Source: Oikopleura dioica (Eukaryota; Chordata; Appendicularia; Copelata; Oikopleuridae). From it: a stretch of 64,000 nucleotides of DNA. Positions 21,734 to 31,669 of this stretch are shown here, in pieces. Each line of letters opens with the position of its first letter. Position 1 is the first letter of the stretch. The notes below the pieces were generated by a model. That model made no database searches, was not told the origin of the DNA, and was given only the letters and a program-made list of their open reading frames with translations. Made by a program: the position numbers and the translations under genes. The stretch lies in contig OU015567.1 of NCBI GenBank assembly GCA_907165135.1, forward strand, positions 2,361,001 to 2,425,000. The letters run 5' to 3'.

Positions 21734-24700
21734 CTAAAAACTTGCAATTATATCGAAAGAAGAAAAGCCATCAAAATAGACAATAATATCTTGAAGGTTA
21801 AATTTTTTTGTTTCTTGGTCGAAGAGAAAGAAATTCGGTGGTGATTTTGGGCATGGATTTTGTAAGATGCAACTATCAGAAATTGTTTCCCCAAGAATTA
21901 TTTGCCCTTGAATGAGAAACATATTTTCAAACACCGTTGTTCTGGATTGAAAGTAACTAAAACTCTTTCGGCGAAAAGAAGTATGGCCGAGATAGAACCA
22001 ATTATTTTTGTAGAGTCGCTGAATTTGAATCATATGAGTGGTAATGCCATTAAAAGAATATTCCGAACGAGTTGCAAAAATGATTCCTTCGATGTCAGGA
22101 AATGCTGTTATAAGATGATCAAAGCCACCAGCCCCGAAATCTCCTCCTAAAATAAATGCATTTAAAAAACCACGTAAAAATAATTCATACGAAAATGAGA
22201 GGGAAAGTAATTCCTTGTTTCTGACCAAGCATGACCAGCATATCCAGCCACTCCATCAAAGGAATAGAGATAAATAACACTTGAAGGGTATCGTTTTGTT
22301 ATCGTAAAAATATTCTTAATAAAGTCACACTCAATCACTCATTAAAAAGGGAAACACTCACAAAATGATTGTTGAGTTTAAGCGCAACATTTTCCGAGTA
22401 GAAGTTATTCCGATGAACTGTCCGAAAAGGTCGATTGTAGACCGTTCCAAGTGCTGCATTTTCTCCTTCAACCAACAGACTGTAACAAATATCATGGCTG
22501 TCATATACTGAGCAGAAGATAATTCTCTCTTCATCCTGCAAGACTTCATTTTTTACCACTCTCTGGTAGAATCCACTTCCACAGAGATCGCCTAAAACTA
22601 AATCGTCTCTTATTTTTATGACAGCGATCTTCTTCAGCTGTTCGTCTTTTGTGAGTTTCCAAATAATCACGTGACGGTCCACCACGTTATCGCTTACTTG
22701 TTGAATTAGATAGAAGCCCCCTTTGAACCAAACAATACACATTGACAATGTGACATTGTTGAACGAGAATTTTGGAGAGCATTTGTCAAAATTTGTTTTT
22801 CTTAAATCCTGGCTTTTTCAAATAAATAATAAGGTAAAAAGGTTTGTAGTTAAAAGCGGTCCTTGGAAAAAAAAAGTTTTATTGACGGACATCTTGTACA
22901 AAAATCTAACAGGTTCTTTTCCCCATTTAGTTTTTCGAGAACACCCAAAGAAAAGTCCGGTATATCTTCAACGCACTCGTATCCTGGACAAGGACAGCCA
23001 TCTGGACACCTGCTCTCGAAGGGACAGTCATCTTTTACTTCCATATCTGCTGCAACCATGCAAATATCTAGGCATTCTTTATTTTCTTGGTGATTGTATG
23101 ACTTCCAGGAACTGTCTATTTCTTTTGATTCAGGTGTGTATTTAAAGCGATCGTCGGCATAAGAAAAATCGCTTTCGAAGCACAAGTTTTGTGTGGGATG
23201 ACTAAGTTCGTGGGGACTAGGTTCGTGGGACTAGGTTCGTGGGTGTCTGGCTGGAAAACGTGGTTCGTGGGACTAGGTTCGTGAGTTTTTGATTTTATAT
23301 GTATATTTTTATTTGTAATGAGTAAGTGTTATTTATATGTATATATTTATTTATATATAATTGTATATATGTATTGTAATTATATGATCATATAATATAA
23401 TATTGTTATCTAAATAAAGGTTCGGGGGTTTTTGATTGGTTAGAATTTTTATTCTATAAGGAAAAAATATGTGCGACTAGGTTCGTGGGACTAGGTTCGT
23501 GGGTTTTGAAATTTTTTATAAGGAAAAGGGGGTGCGACTAGGTTCGTGGGACTAGGTTCGTGAAGACTAGGTTCGTGGGACTAGGTTAGCTTGCTAAATA
23601 ATTCCGTTATAGTTATCACCAACTCTTCTAAGGCAACCATTGTTATTCAGCGCTAACATAGAAATTCAGTTAAAGAGCCTAGCGGCTTATTTTGGGGGTG
23701 GGGGTGGGAAAGTCATTTTTTTACCATTCAACTTTACCCAATTTTACAACCCGCGAACCTAGTCCCACGAACCTAGTCTCACGAACCTAGTCTTCACGAA
23801 CCTAATCTTCACGAACCTAGTCCCACGAACCTAGTCTTCACGAACCTAGTCTTCACGAACCTAGTCCCACGAACCTAGTCTTCACGAACCTAGTCTTCAC
23901 GAACCTAGTCCCACGAACCTAGTCGCACCCCCCTTTTCCTTATAAAAAAAAATTTCAAAACCCACGAACCTAGTCCCACGAACCTAGTCGCACTCAATTG
24001 TTCCTTATAAAAAAAAAATTTCAAAACTCACGAACCTAATCCCACGAACCTTGTCGCACTCAATTGTTCCTTATTAAAAAAAATTTATAATTTTTATAAT
24101 ACTTGTAATACTTATAGAAAAATCTCTTATTTCAAAACCCACGAACCTAGCACCCCTACGAACCTAGTCCCACGAACCTAGTCGCACCACATTGTTCCTT
24201 ATAGAGAGGAAACCATACCCCATCTTGCATACTTTGGCATAACCCCCTACGAACCTAGTCCCACGAACCTAGTCCCTACGAACTTAGTCATCAATCCCCA
24301 AGTTTTCGCACAAGTTTTTTGATAGATGCGCAGTAAGGAGACACATATTTCGATTTGCTGCGTTTTTTGAAGCATCGAATGATTTTTGTACTATATTCGG
24401 GTGTCGGAGCTTGATTGGCTGATCAGGAAAGGTGAAATTTCCATAATTTATGTTCGAAAAATCAGCACAATTGTACATCTCCGAGGCGCATGCATTCCAG
24501 TCACTAATCAGGGCTCATTTTTCTCAAAATATTGCGTTCATCATAAAACTTCTTGCAGGCATCGGATTCTCTTTTCTCATTATATATCAATAACGATTAT
24601 TTCTATTTAATAAATATGAGCCCAGAACGATCAGATATACATGTCTTGAATTGCCGAACACAGAAAGAACCAACACCGGGCTTGAATCTTGTCCTTTCAA

Positions 24701-24935
24701 AATTGATAAAATTTGCCGAGAGAATCACAATAAACCAAAAAATAGATGCAGTGGAAAGATAGACTTTCAATTGTGTATTAGTGCTGAACCCATGCTCTGC
24801 CAAATTGAATGTCTTTTTGTCGTCCACTTTCTTGCTTTTTCTCGCGGTTTCTCGAAAAGGAATAAGCCATATTTTCTTCTTCTTTTGATAAAGTTTGCCG
24901 TTGCAGTCGCAATTTGCACATGTTGCGACAAACAT
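21734..24935 (-). CDS. Cys-rich transmembrane protein with CPxGCPCP module and propeller-like ectodomain, copy A
   Basis: This family appears lineage-specific and has a second copy at 54382-57945. Order on the minus strand: CANCDCNG (C-x2-C-x-C); a basic stretch; one membrane segment (STASIFWFIVILSANF); CVRQFKTCISDRS; a Cys exon with DWNACASEMYNCADFSN (24489-24300); then, after a 1.1-kb foldback-like element (23197-24292), NLCF...NKECLDICMVAADMEV and CPFESRCPDGCPCPGYEC; then exons ending near 22365, 22250 and 21734 with WFKGGFYLIQQ, VIYLYSFDGVAGYAG and GGFDHLITAFPD, which suggest kelch-like propeller blades. The start at 24935 is the first ATG in frame. Whether the element is spliced out as an intron or has broken the gene cannot be decided here: the frame before it runs into TAA at its edge. 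Confidence 0.6.
23197..24292. mobile_element. Foldback-like element with arms of tandem GACTAGGTTCGTGG units
   Basis: The termini GATGACTAAGTTCGTGGGGA and TCCCTACGAACTTAGTCATC are inverted repeats. The left arm (about 23206-23585) carries repeated GACTAGGTTCGTGG units. The right arm (about 23750-24290) carries many copies of the complement CCACGAACCTAGTC, interspersed with repeats of a TTCCTTATAAAAAAAATTTC spacer that also occurs inverted on the left. A unique middle (about 23590-23745) separates them. There is no coding frame. Long inverted arms built of short tandem modules resemble Foldback/Galileo-type elements. Confidence 0.75.
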
Positions 24936-25827
24936 TGAAAAAATTATTATACCTACTAAGTTGTGCTTAGACTTCAATACCGTATTGACAATACGAGCCT
25001 GGGTGATACTCTGACTTGACTTTCAAAAAATGACAAAGTATCTGCCAAAACTTTTCGCTCTTGACGGATGGGATCTTTGGTTTTGTCGTCTTTTACGCAT
25101 CAACTCTATTTTCAGCTTTCGATATTTGTCCAGTCCAAGAGTTGGAATACATCCAAAAATATCCAACCGGGACTGATTTTCGATGCAACTTCTTTGAGTA
25201 GAAAGTCCTCGGGTGGAACATTGCTGGAACTCGTGCCATTCTAGTGTGGACAATCGCCCCTTCCGTGGCTGTATTCTGGGGTCTCAAAAAAAGCTCAAAC
25301 TTCTTTGAGTCCCTGCTGTACTGTTCTGTCTGCATGCTGTTCTTTGATTGAATATATGAATTAGTCAGATTGACTGACAGGAAACAGTATACTTTTGCGT
25401 TTACTGGTGTTAAATGATGATACTGGTTTATTGAATGAACTTATGATTTACACAGAATCGAGTGGTGGCAATTAATGTACACTGTTGCAATAAAAAAAAG
25501 TATTGTTGTGGCGATGATGCTAGAATTTATGAAGTAAATCGCGGACAATACAGATTCAAGAAGCAAAAGATTCTACGGTGAGTATATACAGATCATTTCA
25601 GCTCATAAAAAAAAGATGCAAAAATCCATCACTTTTCGTCAAATGAAAAATAATTATTCAATTTAAGAAAAGTTTTGATAAATTTCTGACTCTCTAGAAT
25701 CGAGCTTTAATACCGTAATATCGCTGAAATTATACAAAAAGTTATGGCAGTAGTTTTGTTTTATATTTCATTTTGTCTTCTTTTTTATAAATTATTTTCG
25801 GCTGATTTTCGGCTTTTTGCTAATTTT
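24936..25827. other. Spacer with weak coding traces
   Basis: This contains the doubtful plus-strand gene at 25030-25345. There is also a possible Cys-rich exon at about 25445-25578 (HCCNKKKYCCGDDARIYEVN) ending at a GTGAGT donor, for which no partner exons could be placed. Confidence 0.3.
25030..25345 (+). CDS. Doubtful small gene
   Basis: I do not recognise this. From ATG 25030 the frame reads MTKYLPKLFALD. Skipping GATGGG...TTTTCAG as an intron would continue into AFDICPVQELEYIQKYPTGT and DFRCNFF. A 47-nt GTAGAA...TTCTAG intron could follow at the in-frame TAG after FFE. Alternatively the unspliced frame with its internal TAG (ending near 25345) is a broken gene. The Cys pattern and splice-like ends are suggestive only. 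Confidence 0.3.
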
Positions 25828-28800
25828 TCAAAAGTCTGGTTCTGGAACTCGTTTTTTGTCCTTCCCGCGGCGGCGCATCATGAGCCTGTGCTGGTTCCGA
25901 TGGGAGATTTTGAAGCGAGCTGACGCCGACGGGTTAACTTTGATTTGAACTGGTTCTCCGTCGACTTGCAGTGCCAGAGTATGATTTAACTGAAAATAAT
26001 GTCAGGAAAGAGAGATAAAAAGGCAGCTAACAATAAGCTCAACTTCTGAAAATTGGCCAAGACTTTCTCCAGTTCCCTTTGCAAGATACAGATTCACGAA
26101 TTGATGATGACTGAATGCTAAAACTTCTATTTTCTCATCCGCCGTTGATGCTTTTCCTTTCGATTCATCCCATGGCTTGAACCCTCCGGAATAGCTTTTG
26201 ATGTTGAGAAGCATGACGCAACAGGCCTTTTCGATGGTTTAATAATTGGCCTATAATTTGGCCAAAATTTTGGCCTTTTCAATTGAATATCTTAAACCAC
26301 TTTTCCTTTATTCTTTCCAGTTTGGCCGTCATGTCCTCGCCGTCGCAAATAATATTGACGTGTTTGTACATTTCGCGACTGGCGCAATTGAACTTGAGAA
26401 ATTCCATCACCCCGTAGTGCGTGTAGAGGATCTTGTTCCCCAGGCGGCTGTTGAATTTGTCAGGATTTTGCTCTGAACATACACGTTGCTCTTAATCCCC
26501 ACGACAGTAAGTGCTCTTTGCTTTTATACAGTTTTAAAAAGGCGAAAGCTGCAAATGGTAATCAACGTACAAGCCATGGCCTCTTACCTCGCTCGGAATG
26601 AAATTTGAGGCAAGCTTCAGCATCAACCCCAACAGTGAAGTAATTATTCAGAACTTTCAGCGGAAGGTTAATTTCCTCATCGGCATCGATGTTCCAGCGG
26701 TCCAGAGCTGACACTTTGCCGTTTTCAACCGCCTTTGAAAGGGTAAATTCCTTTCGTTGACAAGTTAAAAAAGGTAAAATTTAAAATAAATTTTATGAAT
26801 TATAAATAATTTTAAAAACCCGGTCCTTGAGAATTTTCGATAGATCGCCGCCCGTATAGCCGCCTCCCCAATCAAACGAGCGACTCAAATCGTTGCCCGT
26901 CCCAAGAGGGAGGATGGCGACGGGCGGCTTCACAGCAAAGCCGACGTCATCGATTGTTGACATCACCCAGCCACAAGTGCCGTCGCCACCTGCACACAAG
27001 ATGCGCAGATTCGGAACGTCTCGAAAGAGCTCCAGTGCTTGCTTTGGACCGCCTGAAAAATAAATTTTTATTCATAAAAAATCATCGATGAATTTTATAA
27101 ATTATAATAAGAAGCTGGTTTTCTATACCTCATGAATAAATTAAAGGCTTATATACTGTATATATTTGTGTATAATAAAATTGCCTTTAGTCAAGTCGAA
27201 AATCTGCCTCGGATTCAACAGATATTGCATTTCAGCGAGGACGTAATGGCCCTGATTGCCGCCAGATTTAGGATTGATGAAAACCAATAAAGGCGTTTTG
27301 TCGCCAACATCTTCGGGTATTATTTCGAAATCATCTGTCAAGCGTCTTTCCACGTCGTCGCGTTCTTCCATTTCAGAATCACTTAATTTGCGAATGAGAA
27401 TTTATCTGAAGCCTTGCCGAATTTAGTGACCGTTTTTTTTACCTCTTTTTATGAATCCAACTTGGCGGCACAACGAGTTGTCGATGTTCTCCAAAGTCGC
27501 AAACGTCCTCATTCGCCAATTTCATCGCGCATTTGTAATGATAGCTTTGCTTGCACCAGGAGCACATTACAGGCGCTTCTTCTTCCGAGTGTTTCTTTTC
27601 CGTCGAGAGCATTTTCGGAAGCTTTGACTTGTCAAATTTCTCGCGGCAGTCGGGATAAGAGCAGCGGCCAGAAGCACGCGGGAGCTTTACCCACTTGTGC
27701 TCCGCTAAGCTGCTGGTCTGGTGGCCGTCGTTGAATGTAACGCGGCATTTCGGGAGAGCTAGGAGATTTGGTAAACAGAATAACATGATGATACCATTTC
27801 ACCTTGATTTTTCTTCTTACAATTCGTATGGACAGCAATTCTACAAGCATTGCACCGTTCCCTGGAGGAGCTTTTAGATTTACAATCTGGCTGCGATTTC
27901 AGATAGCAGCTTTCGTTCGACGAATCGCAGTCTGTCCACAAGTGCGCGTCTGGCTCAGCAGATTGCTACAGGTACAGTTGAATAAAACTTAAGACAAAGC
28001 GAACTTTGTGTACCTTCCAAATTGGCAGTGGATCACGTGATGGCTGAATAGGTACGGGCGCGACGCGAGAGGGCTCTGTGAATCTTCCGATGTTGTCGCC
28101 GGTCGAAAGTCGTCGACTAAAAATTATGATTAATACAGTATGTTCGATTCAGTCATTTAAAAAGCAGCTATATTTTGGCTTACACTCAATAAGAGACTTT
28201 CAATAAAATCATTTTTAAGAAAAATAATGACTACTTGGCCGAAGGTCGAATAAGGGGACCCATGCAAGAACTAAGAGGATTATTTAAGGACCCCCCCGTC
28301 AGCTTTTTTTGAAAAATAAAATTTTAGAATTTTGAAATTTTGACCCCGGAAATGGATTCTACGGGTTAAAAGACGATTTTGAGGCTTCATTTTTTGGGAG
28401 TCTATCTGGACTCCTTCACCCCCAAAATCGCATTTGAAAATTGGACTTTTCGCCGAAAATTGACGAATTTGCCCTAATTTTGGCAAAAATACTGAGTTTT
28501 CTTGGTCAAAACTTCCCCTTATAAGTTTTTCTCAGCAAGTTTAACCTTGGGACGCATTGAGAACAAAAAATATGGGGTTTATAGAAATTTCCATTTTTCG
28601 AAGGAAAAAGCTGAAGGGGGGGGGGCTTAATTCAGCAAAAAAAAAGAAAAATAATTGCTCATTACTTTTTATTTTCAAGCGATCTTCTCAAAACTTTTTT
28701 AATCCAGTGACAGGAGATGCACATTCACTCTCTATGCAAATGCTTTCGTCTCTCCAATTGCAGAAAGAAAAAAAGAAAATGAGCAGGAAAAAAAATCAAT

Positions 28801-31297
28801 CGGCCGCTTGAATGAACAAGGCCAAATTGTGCAAGGGAATATTTGCACTGCTGGACATAATCACTTTTGGCCGATAAAGAAAGAAAAAAAGAAGAAAAAA
28901 AAATCGTCACAAAAGATGGCCCTTTCTCTATTGCCTTGTGTAAATAGCTCAGAACGGAAAGATTGTTTTCAGCCCGCCCTGTAATTGTCACTCTACTGGG
29001 TATTCGATGACGACAGAATAAGGAAAAAGAAAGTGGGTAGAAGGGGAAGAAGGTTTAATTTTTGATTACTCTCGGTTGGTGTTCCATCAACTCTGTAGAC
29101 GGAAATATCCAAAAAATACAAAGCTAAGAGTAAGGGTTAGAGTATGTCAAAGAAAAAGGTTTTCGAATCAAAACTTTCCATTGGGGTTAGGGTTGTTGCT
29201 TGGGCTAGGGTCTTAAGTAACGTTTAGACTTAGTTTTGGTCGAAAAAATTAAGCAAAAACCTTTCATTATGAAAAATAGGCGCCGTGAGGGAAAAAAGCG
29301 AGAAGCGTCTTTCTCTTGCCATGGGTAGGTTTGCAATGAAGAGTTTGGAAAACGAGGAGAAAAGAAAATTAGAAAATGGTTCACCATTTGAATAATGAAA
29401 TCACGAACGAGCAACGAATCGAGCCGATTTGATCATATTCATTCTCGATATTGCTCTCTTAGAAGCTTTTCTGCTCGACCGAAGGATTATTTTTTTAGCT
29501 TTTTACCTTTCGAAACCATCATGTTTCTCAGCGGCCAAGGATAAAAATCTTATTCTCTGTTTCGCCATTTTTAATCAAAAAATCATGTTCGCTGTTTATT
29601 GAGCCCAAAAACTCAATTTCGGATACCGTCGCTCTGAGGTCAGTCATTCAATGAACGAGACCGATATTTATCGCTCTGAAACAAGCACGTAAAATAAGAG
29701 GATTACACATCGTCGTTAAAAAATATGCCCGAAAGAATTCTACAATGAAGAATCTGCGACTCGATCGAAAAGAAACATTAAGGGCGTACCAAGCTTAACT
29801 GATTCTATAGTAAGAATATCGTTTTTCATGAACTTATTAAAATGGCGATTAAATTGAGTAATAATGAATCCTTAATAAAAGACAGCAGCTTGAAATTCGA
29901 CTTGGATGGCACCGTTTATACGTACTTATTATTACTCAAGATCAGAGTTGCAAATTTGTTGAGCTGAGTGAGCTGAGCTGGCTGAGGGAGCTGAGCAGTC
30001 GCTCAGCTCAGTGATTTTCGAACATGATGAGTTCTGCTCAGCTCAGACAAGTATCATTCAGCTCAGCTAAATGATTTGAACTTAATTTTACTACTAAAAA
30101 TACAGTAAAAACAGCTCAGTTCAGCTCATCCAGCTCAGCTCAGCTCTTATTCGGCTCTGCTCAGCTCAATGACGTCTGAAAAAGGGCAGCTCAGCTCAGT
30201 GAGCTGCGTAATAGGTCAGCTCAGCTCAGAGAATTTTTCACGCAGGTCAGCTCAGCTCAGCTCAGCATAAACAAACCAAAATTTGCAACTCTGCTCAAGA
30301 TGGTCATTATTCTAGTAATTTCATGGAGAAAATAGACGATTGAGTTGACGTCATAATAAATAATGATGACCGACAATTTAATAAATTTCTTATTTTAAAT
30401 TTAAAAATTTTAGATAAACCATGTATATAAAAAATGAAACTTCTATTCCATTTTTTTTTTGAAAAATATAGTCTTTATTATATAGAGATTTCATCAATAT
30501 TTATATTCTATTGCTAAGAAAATCAGACATAATGGGTGTAGGGCGGCTACGTTACAAATAGTTAAAATTGTAACAGCGTTACAAAAATTCAAAATCAAAA
30601 TCATTGAACGAGTGGGCGCTTCGCGCCTGAATTAAAGGAAACTACACTTTGGCACACCTTATCGCTTATTCTGTCCAAAATAATAAGAATTACGGAATGG
30701 AAAATAATTTGTATTGCGAAAAAAATCTGAATTCTTGTAACGGCGTTACAAAATTGTAACGGCGTTACAAATTTGTAACGTAGCCGCCCGTCCCCCGACA
30801 TAATTTATAAAAATATAGTCTATTGAAATGCCACTTGGCCTTTTTTTCAGCAAGATATCAACTCGTCTGAGTTATTATATTTTCTGACGTGGCGTCAGTT
30901 TGATCGATTTTGCGAATTATAAATATCTTTTTTTTTTATATAAAAAGGTTATGTTGATTTCTGGCTCGTTCCTTTTTTTGAATCAAAATTGAATTTTCTC
31001 TCAAATTCGAATTTACCCTTCGATCTCGCCCAAGGGCGGACCTGCTTTGCCCTGGGGGCAAATCAATCTAATTACCACTCAGATGTAAAACCCTTAGCGT
31101 TTTCAATCGCGGCCAATTCTAAAAACTGACCTTTCATCAGCATTCTGATCCTGCTGTAGATATTTCTTCAGCGTGGCCCTCGGGTCAGGTGAAATCCGCC
31201 CCCAGGAAAAATTCGATTCCGCGCTTTCTTGCGAGCTTTTACGAGCATTGGTTCGTTCATCTGCCGACAGAGTGCGGTACTTTTCTTTTTTCTCCAT
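25828..31297 (-). CDS. Diacylglycerol kinase, zeta/iota (type IV) like, without ankyrin repeats
   Basis: This enzyme phosphorylates diacylglycerol to phosphatidic acid. Order: an N-terminal exon 31297-31131 (start inferred at [14 protein letters not shown]; its AG|T phase fits the next exon); 28116-28014 ([17 protein letters not shown]); C1 domain 1 (HLWTDCD...[12 protein letters not shown]) from 27965; C1 domain 2 ([39 protein letters not shown]); catalytic domain ([58 protein letters not shown]); and accessory domain ([26 protein letters not shown]). HLWxxT before the first C1 and the exact motif wording match zeta/iota. The protein ends shortly after the accessory domain, so the C-terminal ankyrin repeats and PDZ ligand of vertebrate zeta/iota are absent. 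Confidence 0.85.
28284..28630. mobile_element. TTAA-flanked non-autonomous element, copy 3
   Basis: TTAA occurs at 28284-28287 and 28627-28630. The left terminus is GGACCCCCCCGTCAGC; the right terminus is a decayed complement with a run of G. The internal sequence closely matches 5425-5766, including a shared block that starts GACCCCGGAAATGGATTCTA and continues for more than 60 bp with few differences. Confidence 0.8.
29943..30293. mobile_element. Non-autonomous hAT-like element with GAGCTGAGCT-rich arms
   Basis: The ends CAGAGTTGCAAATTTG and CAAAATTTGCAACTCTG are inverted repeats. A perfect 8-bp duplication, CTCAAGAT, flanks the element at 29935-29942 and 30294-30301. The interior consists largely of GAGCTGAGCT units on the left and AGCTCAGCTC units on the right, so most of it can fold back. 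The CAGAG terminus and 8-bp duplication indicate hAT mobilisation. Confidence 0.9.
30534..30796. mobile_element. Non-autonomous element with 8-bp target duplication
   Basis: Inverted ends share GGGCGGCTACGTTACAAAT on the left with ATTTGTAACGTAGCCGCCC on the right, preceded by GGGTGTA and followed by GTCCCCC. A perfect 8-bp duplication, GACATAAT, flanks the element (30526-30533 and 30797-30804). Internal TTGTAACGGCGTTACAA palindromes are repeated. There is no coding capacity. Confidence 0.88.
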
Positions 31298-31669
31298 TTG
31301 GGCACAAAAGAGTGTCGCCCCGAGGGGCGTTTTTCTCTCGAATGAAGCGGAGGACGAAGAAAAAGATTTGGGCACTGCAATCGGCGACGAAACCCAATGT
31401 GCGTGCCCATACGTAGATGAGAAACAAGGCTTTCTCTCGGCTGCACGCTAAGCGACCGCAGATCCGAATCTTGCGATCGATCGCAAAAGACTTTTAACGC
31501 AGAAAAAAAAACTGCAGAAATATTGTTATCAACAGAATACTCCCTTTTTCAATAATTAATTCTTGAAAAAAAAATTATTTTAAAACAACCCTTTGGTTGT
31601 CAAAATATAATATTTTCTCACGTTTTTATATAGTGACACCCTTATTTTGTTTTCAATAAAAAGTCAAAC

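Larger units (their letters stand above)
28117..31130 (-). other. 3-kb DGK intron filled with DNA elements
   Basis: No exon was found here. The intron holds a TTAA element (28284-28630), a GAGCT-rich 8-bp-TSD element (29943-30293) and a second 8-bp-TSD element (30534-30796). Between them is AT-rich sequence without recognisable content. Confidence 0.5.

Noticed and set aside
23206-24290. CRISPR-like array of CCTAGTC repeats
   Set aside because: Units are contiguous or separated by identical spacers, arranged as inverted arms, in a eukaryotic genome. It is a foldback-type structure, not CRISPR.
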